NCBI RefSeq assembly: GCF_004337985.1
Contig: NC_043744.1
Coordinates: 2,144,408 to 2,208,407, forward strand
Origin: Pyricularia pennisetigena
Taxonomy: Eukaryota; Ascomycota; Sordariomycetes; Magnaporthales; Pyriculariaceae
DNA length: 64,000 nucleotides
Reading direction: 5' to 3'
The position numbers were made by a program, and so were the translations under genes. Positions 35,871 through 48,200 of the stretch are shown here, piece by piece. Positions within the stretch are counted from its first letter, which is position 1; each line of letters begins with the position of its first letter. The notes under the pieces were generated by a model. The model had not been told where the DNA came from. It worked only from the letters and a program-made list of their open reading frames with translations, and did not search any database.

Positions 35871-38419
35871 TTACCACATGAACCGCTGCAGCCGACCTTC
35901 GTCCATCAGTTTCCCGTCCACGTCCTTCCAGTGGTAGGGCCTACATATGAACATATACATGGTTCCGAGGTTGATGGCTACGAACCAAAGTGTCTCCAAC
36001 ACGAGACGCAGGTCCAGCCCCTGAGTCCACGAGCGCAATGCATTCAGGAGTCCCTTTTCTCCAGGGCGCGGGTCGTTTACCTTCCAAGCCGGGACCATGA
36101 TCCGCCACATGACCCACGGGACGATAAAGTAGCGCGGCTCGACGAGCGGGGCAGTAATGAGGGATAGCGCGGTGGCCAATAGCCACAGCACTCCCGTGGA
36201 GAGTGATTCACCGCCGTCCTCGGGCCTGCCCGCATCTTTTAACTTGGCGTCACCTTTTGGTGGGACCGACGATACAGCCTGGACGCCCGGTGCCTGTATG
36301 AAGCAGCTCCGCTGGCTAGCTTGCGTCGAGCTACCACCAAGCAAGTGCCAGCAGAGGCGATGGCAGACTACGTAGAAAGGAACAAGCAGGTATCTGACCT
36401 CGGGCCTTCTGAGGATGGAATAGCGAAACACGTAGAACATGTAATGGCGGTTGTCCGCCAGTGTGAATGGGTGAATGATGGTGCTCTTGTGGACGATGGC
36501 TGTTGCAACTGCAGCCGAAACATACCAGAGCGGGAATGGGAACCCACTGCTCGTGTGCTTCCAAATAAAGGCGAGGAAATTCAGGGCCCAGTCCTTCTGC
36601 TTAGACTTTGTAATGCGTTCCTCTTGAGACTGAGCGCTGCGACCCTGAAGCAACTTCTGCAAGTTAAGGGCGGTTGAGACTAAACAGCTCAACATCAGCG
36701 GAGCTGAGAAGAATGCAATCAGGGGCCAGATATAAAGCATTTGTGCCAAGTGCAAGGTCGCAACGTGGTTAGACTTGTCACCTGCAGTCCTAACATGTTA
36801 GTACCGTGGCCTTCCATCACAATGGCAGCAGAAGGTCAAGCCTACCAAGAACAACGCCACCGTTCCAGGCTACAAATCCGGCAAACAGCCCCAGAATGGA
36901 AACATGGGGCCAGACCTGACGCAGAACTCCTGGGAGGTTATGCACGGCTGCAATGGCAACACTGAGTGCAAGCCAGACGACATCTGTGAACTTTTGGTCA
37001 GAAGACGCAGGTTCTCGGAAATGAGAAAAGAACCGGCAAATGCAAATGCAAATGCAAATGCAAATGCAAATGCAAATGCAAATGCAAAAAAAAAAAGAAA
37101 ACTCACCATAGGCACTCGCTACACTCAATGGAGGGTCGTGGATGTTACCAGTCGCGTAAAGATTCCAGTATGCTTTTGCAGCGGGCGCAAAAGCCCTGAT
37201 ATTTGCAGCGTCGACAGCCTTGCTCGAGGAGGATACAGCCCCATTCTTGACGGCATGTACGGCCTCAAGGCCACCAAAGTAGACAACGACCCAGAATACA
37301 TTTGTCTGTCTCATGAACAGGGCCGCGATGCCCAAAACGACCGTGACTATATCATTCCGGAACGTCGTCTTTTTAGTGAGACGCTTCAGATGGTTCTCAT
37401 AAGCCCACAGAACTGTCGCAGTGGACCACAGATCCGTGTAATACAGCCCGGAGAAGAAGAATATGACGGGAAACAGGGCTATGTTGATAGTGGTGTGAAT
37501 GCTGTATATGGAGTCCAAGTGAGGTCCTTTGGTGCTGGTTGAGGCGTGTTGAGTCTCAATGAATCGACGGCATCTGAGAACCAGTGCTGCAATGGCTATG
37601 ACTGCGTAGACATTGGACTCGCGCAGCAGGCTTACAACCGTGAGCCCATCTTGTAAATAACTTGGATTCACTGTACCGGCCGCGGCAGATAACCATATGC
37701 GAGCTTTCACCAGGACATAGCTAACAAGGTACCTTGACAANNNNNNNNNNNNNNNNNNNNNNNNNNNNNNNNNNNNNNNNNNNNNNNNNNNNNNNNNNNN
37801 NNNNNNNNNNNNNNNNNNNNNNNNNNNNNNNNNNNNNNNNNNNNNNNNNNNNNNNNNNNNNNNNNNNNNNNNNNNNNNNNNNNNNNNNNNNNNNNNNNNN
37901 NNNNNNNNNNNNNNNNNNNNNNNNNNNNNNNNNNNNNNNNNNNNNNNNNNNNNNNNNNNNNNNNNNNNNNNNNNNNNNNNNNNNNNNNNNNNNNNNNNNN
38001 NNNNNNNNNNNNNNNNNNNNNNNNNNNNNNNNNNNNNNNNNNNNNNNNNNNNNNNNNNNNNNNNNNNNNNNNNNNNNNNAAAAAAGAAAATGGGGGGGGG
38101 AGGGGGGTTTCCCACTGACCAAATACGGCTCCGGAACCTTGGTGTTTACTATGGCAAGCCAGATGCAGGCCGATATGATAACGAGGAACAACCCAGTGCG
38201 GTAAATGGAACGTCTCAATAAAATTCGGCGTGGCTGATTGAAGTTATCTTTCATAACATCCGTGATCATAAAAGACGCCGCATATATCACAAGGATATGC
38301 ACAAGCTTAGAGACAGGCAGCATCGCAAAAAGGCCCATTTCGACGGCTAGGGTACCTAGTTGGAAGGATTGTGGTTGAGTGCTGAAGTGGCCTTTACGTC
38401 TCTTTCGACATTTCAACAA
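35871..38419 (-). CDS. alg10: Alpha-1,2-glucosyltransferase ALG10/DIE2 (interrupted by assembly gap)
   Basis: ALG10 adds the third and last glucose to the dolichol-linked Glc2Man9GlcNAc2 oligosaccharide in the ER lumen. Exons seen on the minus strand: 38419-38120; then an intron beginning at 38119 that runs into the 339-N gap at 37741-38079; 37740-37107 after the gap; 36983-36846; 36781-35871. Several transmembrane helices are visible. Family motifs: KVPEPYL (before the gap), FFFSGLYYTDLWSTATVLWAY, LFMRQTNVFWVVVYFGGLEA, HPFTLADNRHYMFYVFRYSI. The segment that normally carries DEIFHIPQAQ is lost in the gap. Start could be 38419 or the internal Met at 38341; the first is used here. Total length cannot be given. 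Downstream it converges on the gene at 34854; upstream it diverges from tof1. Confidence 0.87.
37036..37083. repeat. (GCAAAT)8 hexanucleotide microsatellite in an ALG10 intron
   Basis: Eight perfect copies of GCAAAT followed by an A run, inside the ALG10 intron 36984-37106. The intron has good splice sites (GTGAGT at the donor, CAG at the acceptor). Confidence 0.9.
37741..38079. other. Assembly gap (339 Ns) within ALG10
   Basis: A run of 339 Ns, flanked on the right by an A/G homopolymer stretch (A6, then G-rich). The gap hides part of intron 1 and conserved N-terminal coding sequence of ALG10. Confidence 0.98.
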
Positions 38420-38634
38420 AGATCAGGCCAGATTCCTCCCTTGAAAGATTAAATTTGGAAGCAAAAGTTCAATAAGAAAAAGAAACTGATAAATAAAATA
38501 AAACGACAGAGAAAGAGATCGTGATATACGTGGTCCCTCCACTCTTCTGGTCAATAGTGTGGCACAGGTTCTTGGTAGTGTTGTCACTTGTTGTTACAAT
38601 CGTTGCTTGGCGGAGTAGTAGCGGACGGGCCGCG

Positions 38635-38645
38635 ACCCTAACCCT
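38635..38645. promoter_or_regulatory. Telomere-repeat-like box (ACCCTAACCCT)
   Basis: Nearly two tandem CCCTAA units in the alg10/tof1 divergent promoter, with a further CCTAACG ten bases on. Filamentous fungal telomeres are TTAGGG repeats; such short boxes in promoters can bind Myb-type telobox proteins. Function here is inference. Confidence 0.4.
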
Positions 38646-38660
38646 CAAAACCTAACGTCT

Positions 38661-38699
38661 ACGCGTAAAGTGGTTCACCACCAAACACGTCAAACGCGT
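38661..38699. promoter_or_regulatory. Pair of MCB motifs (ACGCGT) upstream of tof1
   Basis: ACGCGT at 38661-38666 and 38694-38699, 33 bp apart and about 175-215 bp before the tof1 start. ACGCGT is the MluI cell-cycle box bound by MBF, which drives S-phase genes. Confidence 0.5.
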
Positions 38700-38874
38700 C
38701 TTCAGTAAATTAATTTAGAGATACGCAACTACAGCCGGGCAGGGTATCACTGAACCAACCAGCGCCTCAAGCTTCCCCTCCATGTCCCATTCAGGCCTCA
38801 CTGGAATATAGAGGGCATATAAACCGGAAATACCCATATGGCCTGAGCGATCGATATCTCATAAACCGGCCACA

Positions 38875-41800
38875 ATGGAGGTTTCTGACGGCGCAAACGA
38901 TGTCGTCCACCCTGAAGTTCGGGCTCACATCAACAGTCTAGTCTCGGCAGTAAGTTGCTCGATTCCCGGTATTCAGCTATGTCACCTCTCCCTCTCTGTC
39001 CCTCTCTCTCTCTCTGTCACATCAGCACTAACACGCTGCTCACGCTTCCCTACAGCTCGGTGGCTTTAGCGCAGACGATGATGGCCGCTACAAGCTTGGA
39101 GACGATGCATTGGAAGTACTCCGGGACATGAAAAAATGGATCCGGTTCTACGACGAGAAAACAAATCGCATGGACGTTGCCCGCTGTCTTTCCGAAGCCA
39201 ACATCGTTGGCGGCGATCTGCTGCACATCCTCGCGACATGGCCCGAGGCCCAATCCGACAGCAAGTTCAAGGCGCGCGTGGCCCTTGCCTGCTACGAGAT
39301 CATGACCCCTCTCACCTGGCCCATCGAGAAAGACCCGGAGCGGACGACCGTCAACCACTACCGCCACATGCCTGTACTTCAACTTGCGCAGTTGGGTTAC
39401 AAGCGCGACATTATCAACTTTGACGGGGCTCAGATACTGCACACTGCTATCAGGGTTGCACTGCCATCTATGGCTGTCCCGATAGGGGATCGGACCGCGC
39501 GAGACCAGGGGATAATCAAGCTCGTGTTGTACTTCCTGCGCAACATCGCCATGATAGCACCTCCCCCGGGTCTCAAGTATGACGGGGATGAGTCGCAGAT
39601 TTCTCGATCAGCGACCATCGACGCGTTTTCATACCAGGACATCTTTCTCGCCATCTTGACAATAGCCTCCAACATGGGCGAGGATTTCAGGACCGAGGAC
39701 GTGATTATCATGGAGATCATTTTCCACCTGGTCAAGCGCGTCGACATACGGAAGCTTTTTCTGGATGGTGAGGCTCTCAGCAAAGCCAAGGGTGAAGATT
39801 TGGTTGCCCTGATCAATAAGGAAAAGTCCATGTTGCGAGAGCAGAACAAGCGAGCTCCGACGCGGCACAATCGCTTTGGAACCATGGTCTGGGTGCAAAG
39901 AGCAGATGGCAGAATGTCAGCAATATCTGGGCAGGATGCTCTTCGAGACTCTGCAACGCGGGAGCGCAAGATGGACGACAGCAAGACTTTCAGACCGCCC
40001 AGGAGATCCAGGAAAGCCGAGATGGAACCCAAAGACCTGGGACCGCCTGTGTCTCTAAACGAGAGGGCCAATAAGCAACTTAGGGGCTTTGTTGAAGAGT
40101 TCCTCGATTCGGGCTTTAATCCATTGTTCCAGCACATACGAAAGACCATCGACAGAGAGGCCCCTTACTTGCTCCACCAGCATCGAGCACAGTTCTTCTA
40201 CCTCACGGCCTGGTTTCTCGAGGCTGAACGTGAGAGGATCAAGACGGCCAAAAAGCAGGGATCAAGCGTCTCGCAAGACGACGTATCCCCCTTTAACCTC
40301 GTGGCGGGGGTCTTGAACCAGGAGATGTTTATCACGCTCAGCCGGGCGATGGATCGCGCCTACAACGACAAGGATTGGCAGGAATTGACCACGGTGATGC
40401 GTTGCTTCAGCCAGATCTTGCTTACCGTTCAAGATATGGCAGACTCGGGTGATGAGGAGAACGAAGATATTGCCGAAAACATTCTGAATCGTCTCTTCTA
40501 TGAAGAGGCTACCCATGATGCAATCGCCAACATCGCCAGGAACTTCAAAGACCAAGGTTTTGAATATCTGGATGCTTGCACGGAACTCATCCACACGTAT
40601 CTCCGCATCCTGGAGTCATACTCAAAACAAAACGTTGACATGCAGGTCCGGTCCCGCAAAAGGACACGTAAGAAAAAGAAGGCCGCCAAAGCTGCTGGCG
40701 AAGACGGCGATGCAGCTGGCGACACTAGGATAGACGACGGTGACGACTCGGCCAACGATGAAGCATCTGCGGAGAGGACCAGCAAAGAGCGCAAGTTTGA
40801 CTTTGGGCGGTTCGCCATGCGTTTTATCCCGCAAGGTGTCGTGGATACATTTGTCCAGTTCACCAAGTACTATCGAGACCTCGACGAATCGCAGCTCAAG
40901 CGAGCCCACCGCTACTTCTTCCGTGTTGCATTCAAGCAGGACATGAGCGTCATGCTCTTCCGTGTAGATATCATTCACCTCCTTTACAACATGATCAAGG
41001 GACCCGAGGCTCTTGATAAGGGCTCCCCTATGTTCAAAGACTGGGAGGAGCTCGTAAAGCAAATCATTCGCAAATGTGTGCGGAAGATCGAAGAACGGCC
41101 GGCGTTGATTATTGAAATGCTTTTCTCCAAGATAAACAGCACAGCACACTACCTGGAGTTTGGCTTCGAGAAGCAAACCATCTCAGGCGCGGCCAACCCT
41201 CGGCCTGGCGCTGAGCTCGAGTTCAAGAAGCAAGATCTGAGCCTCGAGCAACAGATAGCCATTGCGGTTGGAGTTTTACTGGACAAGAATCAGGCCGATC
41301 ATCTTACTTGGGTGAAAAAGGTGCTGAGCAACGCAGAGACAGAGCGCCGTGCGTGGGAGACTGCTCAAAATGCACTTCCCTCTGTGGAGAGCCAAAACGT
41401 AGAGGGTGAAGTCGAGAATGACACGTCTGCTGCGCCCTCGATACCCAAAGACAACACGCCTACCAGTACGTCTAACAGTATCGCCCATACACGTCTTGTA
41501 TTTCTCGCAGTGCTTTGATACTGACCTACTTTTGCTGTAGTCATCCGCCCCGACCATGATGGACGCCGAGGTGCAATGTTCAAGAACCCACATCTCCGAC
41601 TTCTAATGCGTCTAGTCGGCTTTGAGCGACTGGCACCGAGCGAGGCTGAAACACCCGAGTCGGCCTGGGTAATACCTGCACATTTAAGCGCCGACCAACT
41701 TCAAGAGGCAGTCGGTCACATCGCCGCCGCGGAGTTCAATCCACCCGTCTTTGATGATGGTAAATCTGCAGAAGACCAGCTGCGACGCAAGTCGGCCGGC

Positions 41801-42697
41801 ACATCATCAAGGCGGAGGAGGGCCGCTTTTGACGATGACGAGGAAAACGATATTGATAACGAAGATGACGACGGTCTAGAGGAGTTCCTTTTCGAGCCAG
41901 GTGGTCCCACGGCCCGCAAATCCGACGTCCGGTCCAAGAAGAAGCTCACGCGGAGGAAGCGATCTCCAGCACAGGAGCTCACCGACGAACAGCTAGACGA
42001 GAAGGCCAGGTTGCGGCGGGAGAAGGAGCTTGAGAAACAGAGAAAGATAAAGTCAGCAGCGAGAGTGCATTCTAGTGACGAGGAGAGTGATCAGGAGGCG
42101 GACGCGGCCTTCTTTGCGCGCGAGAAGGAGAGGATGGCTGCTCGTAACGCGTTGTATTCGCGACTGGCGCGTAACCCAGGCGAGGTTGCAGCCGAGAAAG
42201 CAGCGGGCAAGACAAAAGTGCCCGTCCTGCTCAGCGACGACAGTGGTGATGAGGACAATGTGACATCTGCAGAACGGAGTAAGCGTAGGAAGAGGAAGTC
42301 GGAATCGGTTGTTGGGGATGAAGAGGATGGGGATCGTGGCAGCGACGGGGACAGTGAGGACGTTGGGACGCCGGCCCGCGATGCGCCAGAAACTAAACCC
42401 TTGCCCAAACGCCGGAAGAAGGCAACGGCGTTTGTGGTCAGCAGCGATGAGGAGGATAGCGGCGACGAGGCCCCTATCAACACAAGGGGCCAGTCGAGTC
42501 AGCGTAGCGCGGCAGAGGACGCCATGGAGACGGACGAGACGCCGTTGTCTTCCAGCCCTCACAAGACCAAGACTACGGATGTCGAGATGGCTAATGATGA
42601 TGATCATGACGAAGAAGATACGCCCGTCAAGGCTCCTACGCAGAGGCGTCCAAGAGCCAAGGCTGGCTTTGTGTTGGATAGCAGTGATGAGGAATAG
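38875..42697 (+). CDS. tof1: Replication fork-protection protein Tof1/Swi1 (Timeless family)
   Basis: Exons 38875-38949, 39056-41465 and 41541-42697 join to 1,213 residues. With Csm3/Swi3 it forms the fork-protection complex that travels with the replisome, stabilises paused forks and supports the S-phase checkpoint. The Timeless N-terminal domain covers about residues 20-330 ([59 protein letters not shown]). A basic patch ([15 protein letters not shown]) lies near 555. A conserved segment at the exon 2-3 junction reads [20 protein letters not shown]. The last 210 residues are disordered, alternating basic and acidic, with repeated Ser-Asp-Glu clusters, and the protein ends FVLDSSDEE. The 25-residue first exon is supported by family agreement ([18 protein letters not shown]). 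Confidence 0.92.
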
Positions 42698-43914
42698 CGG
42701 CATTTAATGCGGGGATCATGGAATTGTTTGGCATTTCAAGGCGCACTGAGGATAGTAATAATATTGTGCATATCACGACATGGTTAATTTGATTGTTTGA
42801 GCTGTCTGTCGTCATCTGATTTACTGATCATGTCCAAGCCAGAGCCTTTATTTCTCTTCGGCTCAAGAACTTGAACTGATCAATCAACCAAATCGCAACA
42901 GATACTTGCTTGGCAACTTTCTCTTATACACATGGATTTTGACCCAACGCGGACAATTTGAGCCCAACAGGTTATACTTGGTATTCGGATCTGCCGCTCG
43001 ACTGGCTGCCAAGACGGAAAGGGGTTGGTTGTATGCTTGAACTTGTCAAACATAAACAGCCTGAATACAAACCCGTCAATCACCGGAGCTTTTCAATCCT
43101 TACGGATGATATGTTTTCCAACCTTGTCGACGTTGCATATTGCCGGTTTTTTTTTTTTTTTTTTTTTGTTCATGGGAGTATTATTAATAACCCGAGGCTT
43201 TCGCATTGCCCACTATACGCTACTTGGCATCATCTTGTTTGTCAATGGCTGAGCTTGTTTATTCGTCGTATATAAGTGCGCGAAAAATTTGATGCCGAAC
43301 CTTGAAAAGAAAATGTACTGCTCTTGTTAAAAAAAATTTCTTTTGAAGTGCAGTATTTTTGCCGTCAACATTTGTCTGTAGACTTGATCTAGCAGTGATG
43401 CAGAGCCCATTTCACCCCATCAAAGATGACGGAAAGACCATAATAGCCGGATGATGATGGATGGTTGGTCTCCGCCATAAATACATATCACGAACCGTTA
43501 TGACCCATCATCGGGAATAGCCGTGACCTACCAACTCATTTAATTTATAACCGCTGGAGGAATAATGACGCTTTCCGCGTTGGCGCAGATTAATACAGTA
43601 CGACCCTATTGCCTGGTGGGTGTCACAGCTACGGCTGCATCTCTCCCGGGCCGGCGAGGAATTTATTCAAGGATTTAGCAAGCGGAGCTTGGCTTTGATG
43701 GGCTTGGTTTATATGATACAGAGATGCGCTGGATGATAAATAGGAAAAAAAAAAGCTTATCTAGATAATGTACATGGAGATTCCTGTGACATGATCCCAT
43801 CACTCTTGATTTCTTACTTTGTTTTTCTCCCCTTTGCCACACAGGGTTTCCTCCTTTTTGGCATCAATGTGAGCAGCACAGAGATTGGATCCGAAATTTC
43901 AAAGGTTTATCACA
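42698..43914. other. Intergenic region between tof1 and the sulfotransferase-like gene
   Basis: About 1.2 kb without a recognisable gene. Includes a T21 tract at 43147-43167. The frame open from 43791 is not used as coding; see the entry at 43915. Confidence 0.55.
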
Positions 43915-44825
43915 ATGGGTCAACAACCAAGCTCTCCCGTACCGGGGACCAAATTCAGAGTCATAGGCGCTGGGATGTAAGTCTGGTTGGCCCCTGGACC
44001 CAGCCCCATTCGTCTTCTCCCCCAGAGCTCCCTTCATTCTCTCAGCTTCTCCTGTTAATTATGCCAACCCCACCACCATATCTCTTTTATAGGTCTCGCA
44101 CAGGAACCAAAAGCTTCAACGAAGCGCTGCGGATCCTCCTCGACGGGCCGGTGCACGACTCCGGCATCCAGTCGTGCGCGGGCAGCCGCCGCCAGCGGCA
44201 CCAGTGGCTGGAGCTGATGGAGCTGGCGGTGGACTGTCGGACCGTGTCGGACCGCAAGCGCATCGAGTGGCTGCTGGCCGACCTGCTCGAGGGCTACACG
44301 TCCACCATGGACATACCGGCGAACATGATGTACGAGGAGATCCTGAGCGTCTTCCCCGATGCCGTCGTCATCTGCACCACGCGCGACGCCGTGCCATGGG
44401 CCATCAGCATGTGCCGCCTCGCCGACTCGCTCTCCATGTTCTACGTGCCTTGGGTCGCCTACTGGCTCCCCGGCGTCGGCTACTTCTCGAGATGGATGGA
44501 CCTGCAGAAGCGGCTCATGGCCCTGCGGCTGGGCTACGACGACTACCGCGTCGAGAGCATCCGGGACCACGAGAACACCCTTAAGAAGGTCATCCCACCC
44601 GAAAAGCTCTTCTTCTACCGGGTCAGCGACGGATGGGAGCCTCTGTGCAAGATACTCAACCTGCCGGTTCCCGACGTGCCCTTCCCTCACAACAACAATA
44701 CGACCGACGCCCAGGGGACTGTGAACGAGATTCTGGTGATGGGACTTTTGGCTTGGACAGGAATTTTGGCCGGTTTCGGTGCTGCCGCGTGGTTAGCCTG
44801 GAGAGCTTTCTCCTACAGGTCCTGA
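43915..44825 (+). CDS. P-loop sulfotransferase family protein with C-terminal membrane anchor
   Basis: Exons 43915-43976 and 44093-44825 join in phase 2 to 264 residues. The junction makes the motif GAGMSRTGTKSFNEALRILL, the 5'-phosphosulfate-binding loop of the large fungal sulfotransferase-like family often mis-named NAD-dependent epimerase. Family motifs continue: YTSTMDIPANMMYEEILSVF, VVICTTRDAVPWAISM (3'-phosphate-binding strand-loop-helix), RVSDGWEPLCKILNLPVPD and PFPHNNNT. A hydrophobic helix (about residues 235-258) ends the protein and should anchor it in a membrane. A longer frame open from 43791 runs through the intron and lacks the P-loop, so it is not the real product. The second exon is GC-rich compared with its flanks. 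Substrate unknown. Confidence 0.86.
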
Positions 44826-45262
44826 TCAAGGGATGACTCGGCCAGGAGCACTCTTAACAACAAGCCTACACGTCCCTATAGAATCCGGAGATTTGAAGAA
44901 ATGATACCTTGGCGTGCAATAACATGAACGAGTAAGCATCCACAACTGCGCCCATGAGACATCTTATGTTTGTGGAAATTCTCGTCAGTATGAAAAGCCC
45001 TGAATTTGCATTGATAAAACGTTATATCCATATCTCGTCCCACATTCATCTCAACATTTATATGCTTTTGCGTGGCCCTGCGGGGGCTGTCATATCTTTT
45101 TTTTTTTTTAAAAAAAAAAAAAAAAATCTTAAAAGAGCAAAGGAAGAAGAGGAGAAATAGAAGCAGCAGAAACCTTTGCCGAGCTCTGGCCAGGTCTATT
45201 TGTCCAGTTCAATCTTGCGACAAGTAAAAAGGCATCAGATGATATCCTCTACAAGCCGTTTT
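44826..45262. other. Convergent 3' flanks with T13-A17 hairpin
   Basis: Between the sulfotransferase-like gene (+) and tuberin (-). T13 (45097-45109) is directly followed by A17 (45110-45126), a self-complementary A/T block that could fold as a hairpin or serve A/T-rich 3' end signals of both converging genes. Confidence 0.6.
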
Positions 45263-48200
45263 TCAAGCCCATTTGGAAAAGTCAAGCGAGTCAGCCAAAG
45301 GATCATGTCCATTCGACTGCGTCGGCGTCATGTCTATGCCTTCATGCGTTGGCGCACTCGACATCATTGATGAGCGGTGGGAATGCTGCGTCTGCTCGCT
45401 CGCGGTTGTGAAAAAGGTTGCCACCGACGACCGCCTTAGACTGCTGAAACTGTCGCGCATGCTGCTAGCTGGCCTCGAAGCATCCAGCGTTGATGCGGAG
45501 GAAGAGGCAATATTGCCGACTGTGTGTTGGGACGAAGACATGGAAGACATGGTCGGCACTGAGCTGATGCTCCCAAACGCTGCACCGCCAGCTCCGCCCG
45601 TAGATGCTGTTGGGGGTGGCGAGGGCGATGGTGCGGCTGGCTTTGATCCGTAGCGCTCTCTCATACGCACAATCTCGCGCAATCGGTTGCGCCATGTCGA
45701 GACGTGCTCGCCGATCGTGCGAGTCGACCACACGTGAGAGAACACGGATGCATTCAGAGCCAACAGGCGGATGAAATCAGGTAGAGACTTGAGGCTGATC
45801 ATTTTTGTATCAGCCGCCGGTGATATCTCGGGGAATCCTGGCTTGCTCATCACTTGGACCTTGAAAAACGGGTTGTACTGTTGGTACGATTTGCCGTTTT
45901 CGGCCTCGCCCGTCGTGCCACTTTCTTTGGCAACAGCCATTTTGGCCGCGCGCTCCCGGGAGGCGACGAAAGAGGCACGGGAAACTGGCGTAATGACAAT
46001 GTTGACGTAGTTAAACTCGGATGCGAATGTGTCAAAGTTGAACGGTAGACCAGAATCGTTGAAGATGATGTTGACAAAGTCATTGCCAATGTGTTTCTTC
46101 TTTTGAGTACACGCCGGGTCCTGCTCAAGATTCGTAGGCATTTGCGTTGTGACATGGAACACTATCTCCGTGACCCGGTCTCTCCAGCAGAACGTGTACT
46201 GCCCATCAGTGTCGTACTGACGATCCAGACCTTGCGCGTTGAAGGTAGCACCCTTGAGCTTCGTCAGTGTGCCGAGGCCGTTCAGAAAGTCGATGTAATC
46301 TCTACTTCCCGACACATTTGCAAGAATTTCTGCCTCCTTCCATTGGCCCTCTCCAATATAAATCACTCCCACCTTGTGCCCGTCTACCGGAGAGTTGTGA
46401 TCAAACATTTTGAGTGCCCGAGGTATGGCAGGGTCTTCAGGCAGTGGTATAGGCCGCAGCGTCGAGTTTTGAGGTTGCGGGAGCGATGAAAGCAGCTGTA
46501 CCATGACGTGGCTTGGGAACGCGGCATTTTCCAACATTGCCTGCCCATCGCGGTTACTTTCGGCTGTGACTGTCCGGATTTGATGATGAGGAAGAGGCTT
46601 GATGCTTTCGCGTACGACAAAACATGAGGTGCCCGACGGTTGTCGTTTTGTGACGTGTGCCCAGCCGTTCCTGGTGGCCTGTTTGATCGAAACGATGCTG
46701 TTGCCAACGATCCAGTGTCTTTCCTTAATCTCGCCGAATCGCTCTTGTGTGAAGAGAGGATCCTCCAAAGACTCATCCACGTCCGAGTACGCAACCCTGG
46801 ACATGAAGTCAATTGTGATCTGGGCCTGCTCTTCCCCTGGACCCCCGTCGGCATCTGCGAAGAGATTCTTGGCAATCCAGGGTACGTGATTTGGTCGGTC
46901 CGGTAGCTTCACAGCCAGGAACCAGAATGTAATGACATGGTAGCCCAGAGCATATACATACTGGGGGAGATCATCAGAGGTGCCGCCCGCGTCCATCTGA
47001 CCAAGTGGGGTCATGGGAGTTGGTGGCTCGCTGCCGTTCCCTAGGCGAAGGCTTGATCTTTTGGCCCGGACGTCTTGCAGATATCTGAAGCAGATTCCGA
47101 ACACAATCCTGTACTCGTCCTCCCTGAAGTTGGAGTAAAGCTCGGATAGCCTGCTGAGACAGGCGAGGAATTCCAGAATGTGCATTGCGACGCCCTGACG
47201 CGTGATAATTTGCGACATCCTCTGGAGAATGGCGACGAGACATTTGCTAGTCGACAGTGGGAGCTCATGCGCGCAAATAGATAACGCGTGAATGCAGCAT
47301 TTGGCCGACTTGTCTGAGAGGCCTTGCATAAAGGTCTGGACTATCTCGTCCTCTTCATTCTTCTGGAAGTGATGGTGATAGCTCAGTATCGTTGTAAGAA
47401 TATGGTAGAAGCAAACGGCCACCTCAGTCTTTCGCAGATGCGTTGATACAGGTGGTTCCTGGAACATGTTATTACGAATCTTTTCGCAAATGATGCCCCG
47501 AATCTGTTGAATCTGCGGTATGGCATCCTCAAACAGCGCATGATTGGCTAGCTGAGAGGGTAAATGAACGATGATGAAACTATAAATCTCCCAGTCGCAA
47601 CCCATATGAAGAATACTTATTAGGGCATCGAGCCAAGCCGCCATATTCAGAGCGGGCACAGGTTCAGAGACCTCTTCTGGGGCGGCGGAACAATGCGAGA
47701 ACAGCACTGGACTGGCTATCGGTGACGGAGGCTCAGGAAGAGCGTCCTGGTCGGAAAGAGACCACATCTGTCTGTACCTCCCCGCTGAAGTTGAAGACGC
47801 GCCTGTACCACTTGCACAGCGAGACACGGGCGTCCTGTCGCGCTCGAGAGGGGATATGGACTGTCCAAAAGAAACTGCGCGGCCCGGGCGAGTAGTGAGA
47901 CTGTTGGGCTCAGGCCGCGGTGGTCTGGCATTCTGCGCCTCTTCTGTAAGTCTCTTGGAGATTGACTCCTCGGTGCGAAACATCATCGCAGCCAACGCGT
48001 CAGACTCGGTGAAAGGTGTCAGGAAGATGTGGTTTTCCCAGTCCGACCTCAGGCGGAAGAGCATCTTCATGGCCGTCAGGCGGGCGTCTGTCTCACATTT
48101 GCTTGAACGAGTGATATGAACGATGGCATCAAAAAGTCTGCTGGCCTTTCTTACATCCGTATCCATTGACCTCATGAACATTTGAACATAACCCCTCGTA

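Noticed and set aside
43791..43914. Upstream in-frame start of the sulfotransferase-like frame
   Set aside because: The long frame reads through the intron 43977-44092 and lacks the P-loop; splicing from 43915 restores the family N-terminus.
44055..44690. 211-residue open frame on the minus strand over the sulfotransferase-like gene
   Set aside because: It is a shadow of the GC-rich second exon; the plus-strand product has the P-loop and conserved motifs.
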